This document shows, in pieces, positions 1 through 9,160 of a stretch of DNA of 64,000 bases. How positions within the stretch are numbered: the first letter of the stretch is position 1; the number at the start of each line of letters is the position of its first letter. The notes beneath the pieces are model-generated. The model saw only the letters and a program-made list of their open reading frames with translations. It did no database searches and was not told the origin of the DNA. Source of the DNA: Klebsiella planticola ATCC 33531 (lineage in GTDB: Bacteria > Pseudomonadota > Gammaproteobacteria > Enterobacterales > Enterobacteriaceae); contig NZ_JMPP01000014.1 of assembly GCF_000735435.1 (NCBI RefSeq), forward strand, positions 186,001-250,000. Reading direction: 5' to 3'. The position numbers and the translations under genes are program-made.

Positions 1-1
1 A

Positions 2-658
2 GAGAAATATAAGCTGTATGACCAGTCAATCGCCTTTTATGATAGCAAAAGCCATATTTCCGCCCGTTATAAACAGGTGGTTAAGCTTTTTGGCGTGAGA
101 GATGAGCACTATCATTATCACGTTCCCGGCGATATACGCGAGCGTGAGCGAGTGGAAAAGTTACTGGCGACAGAAAGTGACAGACAGCTATGCGTCGCCA
201 TCAATCCCTTTACCGCATCAACCGATAAGGACTTCTGCCGTCATCAGGTCGCCACGCTCATTGAGCGACTCCGTCAGCTACCCTATAAAGTGAGCGTGGT
301 GATGGTTGGCCGCAGTGAGAAAATCCGTCAACTTGGGCTGGATATGGCGCTGTATCTGGCTGACAGCAATATCAACTCGGCAGTAGAAGTTATCCGCTGC
401 TGCGATCTGGTGATTACCGCTGACACTTCCATTGTGCACATTGCCAGAGTGTTTGATAAACCAATGGTGGCGGTCTATAACAAGCGCAAGCTCAAGGATA
501 CTGGCCTGCCGGGTTATACCATCTGGGCCCCGGGTTATGCTAAGGCCAGACAGATTGTCTGCGAGGAAGAGAACGTGGCGGATGTCTCGATTGACGCCAT
601 ATGGCCGATGATCAAAGAACAGGCTGATAGTCTGGTGGCCACGCGCTTGCGGCAATAA
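2..658 (+). CDS. GT9-family LPS core glycosyltransferase, 3' part
   Basis: The frame is open from base 2, so the gene begins left of the window; about 218 C-terminal residues are visible. They resemble the second Rossmann domain of GT9 (ADP-heptose:LPS heptosyltransferase-like) enzymes: a nucleotide-sugar site entered through INPF, and the segment DLVITADTSIVHIA typical of this family, followed by the PMVAVY strand. It is the last gene of a rightward unit that converges on waaL, which is where E. coli ends its waaQ operon with a GT9 core transferase (WaaU/WaaK position). A role in adding an outer-core sugar or heptose is inferred; donor and acceptor cannot be read. The confidence is for the family. 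Confidence 0.75.
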   Translation, partial: EKYKLYDQSIAFYDSKSHISARYKQVVKLFGVRDEHYHYHVPGDIRERERVEKLLATESDRQLCVAINPFTASTDKDFCRHQVATLIERLRQLPYKVSVVMVGRSEKIRQLGLDMALYLADSNINSAVEVIRCCDLVITADTSIVHIARVFDKPMVAVYNKRKLKDTGLPGYTIWAPGYAKARQIVCEEENVADVSIDAIWPMIKEQADSLVATRLRQ

Positions 659-660
659 AA

Positions 661-682
661 AAGGGCCCGGACGGGCCCTTTT
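661..682. terminator. Bidirectional terminator between the GT9 gene and waaL
   Basis: An 8-bp GC-rich stem AAGGGCCC/GGGCCCTT with a GGAC loop lies 3 bp after the GT9 stop. It is flanked by A residues on the left and TTTT on the right, so it can work for both convergent genes. A second small hairpin (ACGGCC/GGCCGT) overlaps the waaL stop at about 699-713. Confidence 0.75.
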
Positions 683-704
683 CTGTTACGGTTTCACGAC
701 GGCC

Positions 705-1877
705 TTACGGCCGTTTTGCCGTCAGGTTATTGCTTAACGCAATCCCGAGCGGTAGCCAGAACAGCACCCAGGTTTCTCGCGGGTTGCTGACGATAAACAT
801 CCCCTGCGACGCCATAAAAATCAATGCGTACATGAAGATCGCCAGGCCGTACCGGCTGTCGCCGCGGCGTTTGCACCATGCCCGCCATAATCCGCTGGCG
901 ATGACCGCCAGCAGCAGCAGCAGGCCAATGATGCCGCCTTTCAACAGCGAGCCGAGATAGACGCTGTGGGTGGTGGTAATGTGTTCACCGCTGTAGTTAA
1001 TGAATTCGAGTCCATAATCGAACCCCCGGCCCAGCCAGGGATGGTCCGCGATTTCGGCAAGCGTATGGCGCCAGATGCTGAAACGTAGACCACTCTGCGT
1101 CCCCATCTCCTCAAAGCGGGCTAGCAGCAGGTCCCCAACCGGTGTCAGGGAGAAGACCAGCCCGAGCACCACCGCCAGCGTGGCGACGATCGCTAAATTA
1201 CGGCGCGTAAATACCTGGAGATGCAGCGTGCAGCAGAAGGCCAGCGCCAGGGCGATAATCGGCCCGCGGCTCTGGGTAAAGACCATCATCACCAGCAGGA
1301 TAGCGATCGGCAGATAGAGATAATGGCCGGCTTTCTCTTTCAACAGCAGGCAGCAAATTAAGATGGCGATGCCGCAGTATCCTGCCAGGTCGATAACGTT
1401 GGTCGGGCCTGGGTTTTCCGGTGAGACTTCGCGCAGGGTCAGAACCAGCGTATGGTCTATCGCCAGCGTCCAGACAGACAGCACGGTGACTCCGGCAACC
1501 ACGCTGAGCAGCGCCAGATGCCGGGTGCGGGGATGGCCCAGCAGGGTGGCGAGCAGCAACAGGTAGAAGATGAGATAGGTCCCGTGAGTCAGCGGCGAGT
1601 CAATATGTTGCGGCGTATGCCCCCAGAGATTGCTGAGCGCATAGTAGACAAAGAAGAGCACCAGCAGCGCATAGGTCGGCCATTGCTGGCGGGTACTCTC
1701 CGCCAGCGCCTGGCGATGGTCTTTGTTCAGTAAAGACAGCAGGAACAGCAGAATTGACAGGTGGAGCAGGTTATTCGTCCGGGTGGAGATGCAAAAAATA
1801 GCGCTGAAAAATAAAAATAAGGGAAAGAAAAGGGAGTAACCCTGAATGGCATAGTTACTTATTTTTAAAGTACGCAT
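705..1877 (-). CDS. waaL: O-antigen ligase WaaL
   Basis: A polytopic inner-membrane protein of 390 residues with roughly a dozen hydrophobic segments. It transfers undecaprenyl-linked O antigen to the outer core of lipid A-core on the periplasmic face. The Wzy_C/ligase signature appears as QSRGP in mid-protein, and a large periplasmic loop ends near THSVYLGSLLKGG, the region that carries the conserved His. I chose the ATG at 1877 (MRTLKISNYAIQ) because an AAAGG lies just upstream; a longer reading from 2000 would add 41 residues without membrane character. The start overlaps the end of the WaaZ-like gene by 23 bp, implying coupled translation. It is the last gene of the hldD operon. Confidence 0.88.
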   Translation of the reverse strand: MRTLKISNYAIQGYSLFFPLFLFFSAIFCISTRTNNLLHLSILLFLLSLLNKDHRQALAESTRQQWPTYALLVLFFVYYALSNLWGHTPQHIDSPLTHGTYLIFYLLLLATLLGHPRTRHLALLSVVAGVTVLSVWTLAIDHTLVLTLREVSPENPGPTNVIDLAGYCGIAILICCLLLKEKAGHYLYLPIAILLVMMVFTQSRGPIIALALAFCCTLHLQVFTRRNLAIVATLAVVLGLVFSLTPVGDLLLARFEEMGTQSGLRFSIWRHTLAEIADHPWLGRGFDYGLEFINYSGEHITTTHSVYLGSLLKGGIIGLLLLLAVIASGLWRAWCKRRGDSRYGLAIFMYALIFMASQGMFIVSNPRETWVLFWLPLGIALSNNLTAKRP

Positions 1878-2763
1878 CAAAAGAAACCTTTGCAAAAATC
1901 GTTTCCGGCACCGCACTCTCCTGAGAGAAATTGATGACCCGAATATGGTTTTGTTGTAGCACACAAGCGGCGTGCGAAAAGGACGGGATGACCAGGTCAT
2001 CCACTTTGTTTGCCAGGTAGGAAGGCAGTTTATTCTGTTGTGTTTCGTAGAACCGCGGTTGGTGGAAATTATTCATGTCCAGCCCGCTGATAAGAATGGT
2101 GTCGAATCCCAGCCAGGCGAGGATCTGTAAGGACCAGTAGACCACGGTTCCGGCATCAAAGACCCCGTGGCGGATATCGGTGCTAAAGCAGATATCCTGA
2201 CGCTCAGGGTGGAAACGCAGCGCTTCGATATGCTGATAGGTTTTCCGCATCACGCTGCTGGCGACCTTAGGCTGGTAAATTTTATAGCAGCCGTCTTCAA
2301 TCAGCGCCAGGCGGCAGCGCAGATCGGCCGGATAGCGATCGTAGATTTTGGCGATCCCGTGCATGGTGGTAAACAGCACAAGATCGGGCTGGCCGATCAC
2401 CGAGCGAATAATGTCGGGCTGCTTGTCGTAAAACTCCATATCGACAATGGTGTAGAACGAAAACCGCAGCGTATCAGAGAGAAACCAGGCGCCGTTGACG
2501 CCCATCACCGGCACGCTCTCCGGCAGTCGTGAAAAATCAATACCGCGGGTAGAGGGGCCGGTCGCCGTCAACAAAACCTCGCCATGCGCGCTGTTTTTTA
2601 ACGCGCTCAGGCTGACCAGCGGAATATTTTGACCTTTGTACTGCAGCGTGCGGATTTCACCGCTTTCGCCCCGGGTGATTTTGGTATACGGCCAGAGATT
2701 TTCGTTATGGCGAAAAGCACGCGGGTGCGTGTAGCGGTAAATTTGCTTGTACAGTGAACCCAT
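1855..2763 (-). CDS. WaaZ/RfaZ-like LPS core protein
   Basis: A 302-residue soluble protein inside the hldD-waaF-waaC-waaL operon; its ATG overlaps the waaC stop (TAATG). An early LLTATGPS..IDFSRLP stretch and a later DTILISGLDM stretch resemble the nucleotide-sugar-binding GPS motif and downstream G-x-D motif of WaaZ/CST-I-like transferases. WaaZ-type proteins add a third Kdo (KdoIII) to the inner core in E. coli R2/K-12 cores. The assignment rests on motif pattern and position, not on close overall identity, so the transferred sugar is open. It has no signal peptide or membrane segment, consistent with action on the cytoplasmic face. In E. coli waaZ is in the opposite (waaQ) operon, so this location is a lineage feature. 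Confidence 0.55.
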   Translation of the reverse strand: MGSLYKQIYRYTHPRAFRHNENLWPYTKITRGESGEIRTLQYKGQNIPLVSLSALKNSAHGEVLLTATGPSTRGIDFSRLPESVPVMGVNGAWFLSDTLRFSFYTIVDMEFYDKQPDIIRSVIGQPDLVLFTTMHGIAKIYDRYPADLRCRLALIEDGCYKIYQPKVASSVMRKTYQHIEALRFHPERQDICFSTDIRHGVFDAGTVVYWSLQILAWLGFDTILISGLDMNNFHQPRFYETQQNKLPSYLANKVDDLVIPSFSHAACVLQQNHIRVINFSQESAVPETIFAKVSFDAYFKNK

Positions 2764-3734
2764 TAAATCAGCCCCTGAGATTGCAGCAGCTGCGCGATGC
2801 GGGCGGCGGAAATATCCCCGGTGCTGTTGCCGCTTTCCGGACGTACGACATACTGATTTTTACCGTAACCGCCAATCAACCCCGGGTCGGTGGGGCCATA
2901 TAACGTAAAATTGGGTTTATCGAGCGCGGCGGTCAGATGGCTCAGGCCGGTATCAACGGAAACCACGCCTCTGGCGCCCGCCAGAACCTGAGCGACCTGT
3001 TCCAGGCTCATGCGCGGCAGAACGTCGACAAAGTCGTGACCCTCCGCCAGCCGTTTAGCCCGCGCTTCTTCATGCGGGGCGCCCCACGGCAGCTTAATCT
3101 GCAGGCCGCTGTCGGCCAGCAGGGCGATAAGCGCCTGCCAGTGGCTTTCTGGCCAGTGTTTGTCATCGCGGGTCGTGGCATGCAGGAAGACGAGGTACGG
3201 CACAGCAGTGGCGGTTTCCGGGCGGGTAAAGTGGCGGGCGATGGCATAATCCCCCTGGCTTTCCGGTCGGGCATAGCCCAGGCTTTTGGCGAACAGTTCG
3301 CGGGTGCGCTCAACGGCATGCTGCTGCTTCGCGATATGGTGACGGCGATTGTAGAACAGGCTGGCCAGCGGCTCGCGGGCGGTTTGCCAGTCCATACCGT
3401 GCTTCACGCCGCGCGCCAGCCGGGTGACCAGCGCGGCGCTTTTGACCAGACCCTGGGCGTCGATAATCGCGTCATATTTCTGTGCCCGTACGGCGTCGCG
3501 AAAGGCCTTGCGTTCGGCCCTGATGGGGGCCGAAAACCAGGCTTTACGCCAGCGGCGAATGGCGACGGGAATCACCCGATCCACCGCTTCATGCCAGGAC
3601 GGGATCTGGGCGAACCCTTCCTCGACGACCCAGTCAAAGCGAATGCCGGGAAAAGCTTGCGCGGCATCGGTCAGCGCGGGCAGCGTATGCAGGACGTCGC
3701 CCATGGACGAGGTTTTTACGATCAATACCCGCAT
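2763..3734 (-). CDS. waaC: ADP-heptose:LPS heptosyltransferase I
   Basis: GT9 enzyme of 323 residues that adds the first L-glycero-D-manno-heptose to Kdo2-lipid A. The N-terminus MRVLIVKTSSMGDVLHTLPAL carries the conserved acidic catalytic position (Asp13). The C-terminal domain has GVVSVDTGLSHLTAALDKP, the ADP-heptose-binding signature, then the LYGPTDP strand. Length matches E. coli WaaC (about 320). It starts 3 bp after the waaF stop, so the genes are translated as one unit. Confidence 0.97.
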   Translation of the reverse strand: MRVLIVKTSSMGDVLHTLPALTDAAQAFPGIRFDWVVEEGFAQIPSWHEAVDRVIPVAIRRWRKAWFSAPIRAERKAFRDAVRAQKYDAIIDAQGLVKSAALVTRLARGVKHGMDWQTAREPLASLFYNRRHHIAKQQHAVERTRELFAKSLGYARPESQGDYAIARHFTRPETATAVPYLVFLHATTRDDKHWPESHWQALIALLADSGLQIKLPWGAPHEEARAKRLAEGHDFVDVLPRMSLEQVAQVLAGARGVVSVDTGLSHLTAALDKPNFTLYGPTDPGLIGGYGKNQYVVRPESGNSTGDISAARIAQLLQSQGLI

Positions 3735-3737
3735 CCG

Positions 3738-4796
3738 TTACGCTTCCTCTTTATCGGTTTTTTCCTGCAGGAGCGCGTTTAGCTCTTCCTGTACGCGCTG
3801 CGGCGTAATATCGATCAGGCTCTGATGATAACCTTCCGCGGCATCGCCCTTACGGACTTTGTGGTAGCCGCTAATCAGGCGAATCACCCGTGCTTTGTGT
3901 GACAGTGGGGGAGTGAAGTCCGGGCTGCTTGGGCCATACAGCGCCACCAGCGGGCGGTCCAGCGCAGCGGCGACGTGCATCAGGCCGGAATCGTTGCTGA
4001 CCACCGCTTTACAGGCGGCAAGCAGAATGACGGCCTGCTCAAGCTGGGTCTCCCCGGCCAGATTGCGACACCAGGCCTGCTGTTCGCTGCTCAGCGCGGC
4101 GATGATCTCTTTGCCCGCTTCGTTATCTTTGGCCGAACCGAACAGGACTATCTGGTAACCGTCGTCGATAAGCTGTTTCGCCAGCTCGGCGTAGTGATAG
4201 TGCGGCCAGCGTTTTGCCGGGCCAAACTCTGCGCCGGGGCAGAAGCCGATCATCGGGCGATCGGCTGAGAGATTAAACGCGCTACAGGCCTGCGATTTTT
4301 CACCTTCATGAACCTGCAGCTGCGGCCACAGCAGCGGCTGCGGCAGATCTTTGGCGCTGCGCATGACGCCCTTGTCATAGGCCAGCGCGACATAGCGTTC
4401 AACCATCAGCGGCCAGGCGTCTTTATCCAGCACTCGCGCGTCGTTCAGCAGACCGTAGCGCATCTCGCCGCGCCAGCCGGTGCGGTGCGGGATGTTGGCG
4501 AAGAAGGGGACCAGCGCCGATTTAAACGAGTTCGGTAGCACATAAGCACGATCGTAGCGACGTTCGCGCAGGCTGTGTCCGAGCTTACGGCGCTCGCCGA
4601 TTGCCAGCGCGCCATGACCGAGCGGCATCGGGATGGCTTCGTTAACTTCCGGCATGCGCGACAGCAGCGGGCGGCACCACGCAGGTGCCATCACGTCGAT
4701 TATCGCCTGGGGATAGCGCGCCCTGAGCGTGCGATAGAGACTTTGCGACATCATCATGTCGCCCACCCAAGACGGGCCAACCACCAATATTTTCAT
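3738..4796 (-). CDS. waaF: ADP-heptose:LPS heptosyltransferase II
   Basis: GT9 enzyme of 352 residues that adds the second heptose of the inner core. The N-terminus MKILVVGPSWVGDMMMSQSLY is the standard WaaF opening with the catalytic Asp13, and the C-terminal half contains VVSNDSGLMHVAAALDRP followed by ALYGPSSP. It lies between hldD and waaC with 8- and 3-bp gaps, the conserved enterobacterial order that puts ADP-heptose synthesis and the two inner-core heptosyltransferases in one transcript. Confidence 0.97.
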   Translation of the reverse strand: MKILVVGPSWVGDMMMSQSLYRTLRARYPQAIIDVMAPAWCRPLLSRMPEVNEAIPMPLGHGALAIGERRKLGHSLRERRYDRAYVLPNSFKSALVPFFANIPHRTGWRGEMRYGLLNDARVLDKDAWPLMVERYVALAYDKGVMRSAKDLPQPLLWPQLQVHEGEKSQACSAFNLSADRPMIGFCPGAEFGPAKRWPHYHYAELAKQLIDDGYQIVLFGSAKDNEAGKEIIAALSSEQQAWCRNLAGETQLEQAVILLAACKAVVSNDSGLMHVAAALDRPLVALYGPSSPDFTPPLSHKARVIRLISGYHKVRKGDAAEGYHQSLIDITPQRVQEELNALLQEKTDKEEA

Positions 4797-4804
4797 GTTA
4801 TGTC

Positions 4805-5737
4805 TTACGCGTCGCGGTTGAGCCAGGCCATATATTCCGTTACGCCTTCGGCAACGGTCTTGAACGGCTTATCGTAGCCCGCAGCGCGCAGGTTGGTCAG
4901 ATCCGCCTGGGTAAATGCCTGGTAGCGGCCTTTCAGCTTCTCGGGGAACGGGATGTATTCGATGCTGCCTTTCTTATGGTATGCCAGCGTGGCATCGGCT
5001 ACCGCCTGGAAAGATTCCGCACGGCCGGTGCCGAGGTTGAAAATACCGGATACGCCGTTTTCCCAGAACCACAGGTTTACCGCCGCCACGTCGCCTACGT
5101 AGACGAAATCGCGTTTGAAGCCATCGCTGCCTTCGAACAGTTTCGGGCTTTCGCCGTTATTCAACTGGGTGTTGAGGTGGAAAGCCACGCTCGCCATGCT
5201 GCCTTTGTGCCCTTCGCGCGGCCCGTAGACGTTGAAATAGCGGAAGCCTACGATCTGCGAGTCGGCTTCCGGCAGGATCTGACGGACGTATTCGTCAAAC
5301 AGGAATTTGGAGTAGCCGTAAACGTTCAGCGGCTGCTCATATTCACGGGATTCGATAAAGTCGCTGGTGCGGCCGCCGTAGGTTGCCGCCGACGAGGCGT
5401 ACAGGAACGGAATCTGACGCTCCAGGCAGTAGTGCAGCACCTCTTTAGAGTACTGATAGTTGTTATCCATCATGTACTTGCCGTCCCACTCTGTGGTGGA
5501 AGAGCAGGCGCCTTCGTGGAATATGGCTTCAATTTCACCGAACTCTTCCCCGGCCATCACCTGAATCAGGAAGTCTTCTTTATCCATGTAATCAGCGATA
5601 TCCAGGTCTACCAGGTTAGCAAACTTGGTGCCGTCTTTCAGATTATCTACGACCAAAATGTCGGTAATGCCTTTGTCATTCAGGGCCTTAACGATGTTGC
5701 TGCCGATAAACCCTGCGCCGCCGGTAACGATGATCAT
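4805..5737 (-). CDS. hldD: ADP-L-glycero-D-manno-heptose 6-epimerase
   Basis: Short-chain dehydrogenase-type epimerase of 310 residues that makes the donor used by WaaC and WaaF. The NADP-binding glycine motif GGAGFIG is at residues 6-12, and the catalytic YGYSK (Tyr-x-x-x-Lys) is near residue 140. The ATG at 5737 is preferred over 5791 because AAAGG precedes it and [12 protein letters not shown] is the family N-terminus. It is the first gene of the hldD-waaF-waaC-waaZ-like-waaL operon and diverges from kbl. In E. coli the gene is also heat-inducible; I did not find a convincing sigma-32 site here. Confidence 0.97.
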   Translation of the reverse strand: MIIVTGGAGFIGSNIVKALNDKGITDILVVDNLKDGTKFANLVDLDIADYMDKEDFLIQVMAGEEFGEIEAIFHEGACSSTTEWDGKYMMDNNYQYSKEVLHYCLERQIPFLYASSAATYGGRTSDFIESREYEQPLNVYGYSKFLFDEYVRQILPEADSQIVGFRYFNVYGPREGHKGSMASVAFHLNTQLNNGESPKLFEGSDGFKRDFVYVGDVAAVNLWFWENGVSGIFNLGTGRAESFQAVADATLAYHKKGSIEYIPFPEKLKGRYQAFTQADLTNLRAAGYDKPFKTVAEGVTEYMAWLNRDA

Positions 5738-5791
5738 AACTGTAACCTTTGAAGTATGGAGTCCAGAGACAATCCGGACATGAATACTCAT

Positions 5792-5820
5792 ATCATATCA
5801 CCACATGGAGCAGGCTTCAG
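5792..5820 (-). promoter_or_regulatory. Candidate sigma-70 promoter of the hldD operon
   Basis: On the minus strand a CTGAAG -35-like element and a TATGAT -10 (5 of 6) are separated by 17 bp. The -10 lies about 55 bp upstream of the hldD ATG. The -35 is weak, so the call is tentative. Confidence 0.4.
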
Positions 5821-5950
5821 CCATTCGCCGAAAAGCGGGGTGGTGAGCGTGATTTATGCTGCAAATAATTCATCCAGGCATGCATCATCTCGTATCAGCG
5901 TATAGCTTTGGGTAATATGTGCCAAATTTTGCCAAATCTGGAGAGTTGCA

Positions 5951-7144
5951 ATGCGTGGTGATTTTTACGAACAGTTGACCAATAGCCTTGAGACCGCTCG
6001 TGCGGAAGGGTTATTTAAAGAAGAACGCATTATTACGTCGGCGCAGCAGGCGGATATTACCGTCGGCGGCAGCAATGTGATTAACTTCTGCGCCAATAAC
6101 TATCTGGGTCTGGCTAACCATCCGCAGCTGATTGCTGCCGCGAAAGCCGGGATGGACAGCCACGGTTTTGGTATGGCTTCCGTGCGCTTTATTTGCGGGA
6201 CGCAGGACAGCCACAAAGCGCTTGAGAAGAAGCTGGCTGAGTTCCTCGGCATGGAAGATGCGATTCTCTACTCCTCCTGCTTCGATGCCAACGGCGGTCT
6301 GTTTGAAACCCTGTTAGGCCCGGAAGATGCCATTATTTCCGATGCCCTGAACCACGCCTCGATCATTGACGGCGTTCGCCTGTGCAAAGCAAAACGCTAC
6401 CGTTATGCCAATAACGATATGCAGGAGCTGGAAGCACGTCTGAAAGAGGCCCGTGAAGCCGGCGCACGCCACGTGCTGATCGCCACCGACGGCGTATTCT
6501 CCATGGACGGCGTGATCGCCAACCTGAAAGGCGTCTGCGACCTGGCGGACCAGTTCGATGCGCTGGTGATGGTCGACGATTCCCACGCCGTCGGCTTTGT
6601 GGGTGAAAACGGTCGCGGCTCGCATGAATACTGCGATGTGATGGGCCGTGTCGATATCATCACCGGGACATTAGGTAAAGCGCTGGGCGGCGCATCCGGC
6701 GGCTATACCGCCGCGCGTAAAGAGGTCGTTGAATGGCTGCGCCAGCGTTCGCGTCCGTATCTGTTCTCCAACTCGCTGGCCCCGGCGATTGTTGCGGCCT
6801 CTATCAAAGTGCTGGAGATGGTGGAGTCCGGTGCTGAACTGCGCGATCGCCTGTGGTCCAACGCGCGCCTGTTCCGCGAAAAAATGACCGCCGCGGGCTT
6901 TACGCTGGCCGGCGCCGACCACGCGATTATCCCGGTTATGCTGGGCGAAGCCGTGATTGCGCAAAACTTTGCGCGCGAGCTGCAAAAAGAAGGGATTTAC
7001 GTCACCGGGTTCTTCTATCCGGTGGTACCAAAAGGCCAGGCGCGTATTCGCACCCAGATGTCGGCGGCGCATACCCCTGAACAAATTGAACGTGCGGTAG
7101 AAGCCTTTACCCGCATCGGTAAACAACTGGGCGTGATTGCCTGA
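5951..7144 (+). CDS. kbl: 2-amino-3-ketobutyrate CoA ligase (glycine C-acetyltransferase)
   Basis: PLP enzyme of 397 residues that cleaves 2-amino-3-ketobutyrate with CoA to glycine and acetyl-CoA, the second step of threonine degradation. Fold type I features are plain: [11 protein letters not shown] at the N-terminus, [10 protein letters not shown] for cofactor contact, and the Schiff-base lysine in GTLGKALGG. Length equals the E. coli enzyme (398). GGAG precedes the ATG. tdh begins 9 bp after its stop, so both steps are made together. In E. coli this operon is repressed by Lrp. Confidence 0.97.
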   Translation: MRGDFYEQLTNSLETARAEGLFKEERIITSAQQADITVGGSNVINFCANNYLGLANHPQLIAAAKAGMDSHGFGMASVRFICGTQDSHKALEKKLAEFLGMEDAILYSSCFDANGGLFETLLGPEDAIISDALNHASIIDGVRLCKAKRYRYANNDMQELEARLKEAREAGARHVLIATDGVFSMDGVIANLKGVCDLADQFDALVMVDDSHAVGFVGENGRGSHEYCDVMGRVDIITGTLGKALGGASGGYTAARKEVVEWLRQRSRPYLFSNSLAPAIVAASIKVLEMVESGAELRDRLWSNARLFREKMTAAGFTLAGADHAIIPVMLGEAVIAQNFARELQKEGIYVTGFFYPVVPKGQARIRTQMSAAHTPEQIERAVEAFTRIGKQLGVIA

Positions 7145-7153
7145 GGGCGTGAG

Positions 7154-8179
7154 ATGAAAGCGTTATCCAAACTGAAAGCGGAAGAAGGCATCTGGATGAC
7201 CGACGTACCGGAACCGGAAGTCGGCCATAACGATCTGCTGATCAAAATCCGCAAGACCGCCATTTGCGGTACCGACGTACACATTTATAACTGGGATGAA
7301 TGGTCGCAAAAAACTATCCCGGTGCCGATGGTAGTAGGGCATGAGTACGTGGGGGAAGTCGTGGGTATCGGCCAGGAAGTACGCGGCTTTAAGATTGGCG
7401 ATCGCGTTTCCGGCGAAGGGCATATTACCTGCGGCCACTGCCGTAACTGCCGTGCTGGCCGTACACATCTGTGCCGTAACACGATCGGCGTAGGCGTGAA
7501 CCGTCCGGGCTGTTTCGCGGAATATCTGGTCATTCCGGCTTTCAACGCCTTCAAAATCCCGGACAACATTTCTGACGATCTGGCGTCGATTTTTGACCCG
7601 TTTGGTAACGCGGTCCACACGGCGCTCTCGTTCGATCTGGTTGGTGAAGATGTGCTGGTATCCGGCGCAGGCCCAATTGGGATCATGGCGGCTGCGGTCG
7701 CAAAACACGTCGGCGCCCGTAATGTGGTTATTACTGACGTGAACGAATATCGACTGGGTCTGGCGCGTAAAATGGGCGTGACGCGTGCCGTGAATGTCGC
7801 GCAAGAGAGCCTGACCGATGTGATGGCCGAACTGGGGATGACCGAAGGGTTCGACGTGGGGCTGGAAATGTCCGGTGCGCCGCCGGCATTCCGTACCATG
7901 CTGGATACCATGAACCACGGCGGCCGTATTGCGATGCTCGGTATTCCGCCGTCGGATATGTCCATCGACTGGACAAAAGTTATCTTCAAGGGGCTGTTTA
8001 TCAAAGGGATTTATGGCCGGGAAATGTTCGAGACCTGGTACAAGATGGCCGCATTGATCCAGTCTGGGCTGGATTTGTCGCCGATCATTACCCACCGTTT
8101 TGGCATCGATGAGTTCCAGCAGGGCTTTGATGCGATGCGCTCCGGCCAGTCCGGAAAAGTGGTGCTGAGCTGGGATTAA
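7154..8179 (+). CDS. tdh: L-threonine 3-dehydrogenase
   Basis: Zinc-dependent medium-chain dehydrogenase of 341 residues, equal to E. coli Tdh; oxidises threonine to 2-amino-3-ketobutyrate with NAD. The catalytic zinc ligand is in ICGTDVH (Cys38), and the structural zinc site is the four-cysteine cluster [15 protein letters not shown] near residues 93-107. The nucleotide-binding glycines appear as GAGPIGIMA. It is the second gene of kbl-tdh and is followed by a strong terminator. Confidence 0.97.
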   Translation: MKALSKLKAEEGIWMTDVPEPEVGHNDLLIKIRKTAICGTDVHIYNWDEWSQKTIPVPMVVGHEYVGEVVGIGQEVRGFKIGDRVSGEGHITCGHCRNCRAGRTHLCRNTIGVGVNRPGCFAEYLVIPAFNAFKIPDNISDDLASIFDPFGNAVHTALSFDLVGEDVLVSGAGPIGIMAAAVAKHVGARNVVITDVNEYRLGLARKMGVTRAVNVAQESLTDVMAELGMTEGFDVGLEMSGAPPAFRTMLDTMNHGGRIAMLGIPPSDMSIDWTKVIFKGLFIKGIYGREMFETWYKMAALIQSGLDLSPIITHRFGIDEFQQGFDAMRSGQSGKVVLSWD

Positions 8180-8222
8180 ATCTGATAAAACGGCAGCCCG
8201 GCTGCGGTCGGGTTTTACGCTG

Positions 8223-8246
8223 AGCGCCTGCGGGCGCTTTTTTTTA
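8223..8246 (+). terminator. Intrinsic terminator of kbl-tdh
   Basis: A 6-bp stem AGCGCC/GGCGCT with a TGCG tetraloop is followed by eight T residues, 43 bp after the tdh stop. Confidence 0.9.
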
Positions 8247-8262
8247 TTTAGATTTGGATAAC

Positions 8263-8280
8263 ATTTCACAGATCCTTCAT
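8263..8280 (+). promoter_or_regulatory. Possible PhoB box upstream of the GT2 gene
   Basis: Two 7-mers, ATTTCAC and CCTTCAT, are separated by AGAT, giving the 11-bp repeat register of a Pho box; each matches the CTGTCAT-type consensus at 5 of 7 positions. It lies 83 bp before the GT2 start. The positional counterpart in E. coli (waaH/yibD, next to tdh) is PhoB-dependent, which motivates the call, but the match is only moderate. Confidence 0.3.
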
Positions 8281-8362
8281 CGTGAACGCACTTTTTCTAA
8301 ATCGATTTTTGGCCTATTCGTTTATACAGTTCGTTTAACTACCGTTTAATTTTATAAACACC

Positions 8363-9160
8363 ATGCTTAAACTCTCTGTATGCTTGCTGACCTGTAATTC
8401 TGCCCGTCTGCTGAGCCAGGTTTTACCTCCGCTCCTGAAGGTGGCGGATGAGTGCATTGTCGTGGATTCAGGCAGTACCGATACGACGCTGGATATCTGT
8501 CGCCAGTTTGGGCTGACGGTACATCATCACCCCTATACCGCTCACGGGGCGCAGATGAACTACGCGACGACGCTGGCCAGCTATGACTGGGTGCTGTGCA
8601 TGGATAGCGATGAAATTCTCGATAATGAGGTTGTCGCTGAGATTCTGAGGCTGAAAGCCGGCGAGGATCTCGACCCTGTCTGTGCCTGGCGCCTGCCGCG
8701 TTACTGGTATGTGCTTGGCGAAGCCGTCAGGACAATTTATCCCGTCTCATCGCCGGATTATCCGGTTCGCTTATTCAATCGTACCACGGCGGCCTTTAAT
8801 AACCGCCCGGTTGACGATCAGGTGGTCGGCCACGTCAGGTCCGTCAAACTCCCGGGCCGGGTGCGTCACGATACCTTTTATTCGCTGCACGAAGTCTTTA
8901 GTAAGCTCAATAGTTATACTACCCGGCTGGTGAAACATCAGAAGATCAAACCCTCGCTGAGCCGCGGGATCATCAGCGCGACTGGCGCTTTTTTTAAGTG
9001 GTATCTGTTTAGCGGGGCATGGCGGAATGGGAAGGTGGGTGCCGTGACCGGGCTGTATGCAACCCTGTACAGTTTTATGAAGTATTTTAAAGCCTGGTAT
9101 GCCTTTGAAGATAAACGGGAATCTGCCGCTGAAAAACGAACAGATTCCCGATCCGTTTAG
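8363..9160 (+). CDS. GT2-family glycosyltransferase (WaaE/KdtX-like)
   Basis: A 265-residue GT-A fold enzyme. The N-terminus LSVCLLTCNSARLL leads into the nucleotide-sugar region ECIVVDSGSTDTT, and the metal-binding DxD-type motif is CMDSDEIL near residue 80. The C-terminal third contains hydrophobic stretches ending FKAWYAFE, as in WaaE/KdtX-type LPS core glucosyltransferases. It sits between tdh and yibQ, where E. coli carries the longer GT2 enzyme WaaH (which adds GlcUA to heptose III); this protein is about 80 residues shorter, so it may be a different enzyme at the same site. There is no good Shine-Dalgarno sequence before the ATG. Its last 4 bp overlap the convergent yibQ stop. Confidence 0.75.
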   Translation: MLKLSVCLLTCNSARLLSQVLPPLLKVADECIVVDSGSTDTTLDICRQFGLTVHHHPYTAHGAQMNYATTLASYDWVLCMDSDEILDNEVVAEILRLKAGEDLDPVCAWRLPRYWYVLGEAVRTIYPVSSPDYPVRLFNRTTAAFNNRPVDDQVVGHVRSVKLPGRVRHDTFYSLHEVFSKLNSYTTRLVKHQKIKPSLSRGIISATGAFFKWYLFSGAWRNGKVGAVTGLYATLYSFMKYFKAWYAFEDKRESAAEKRTDSRSV

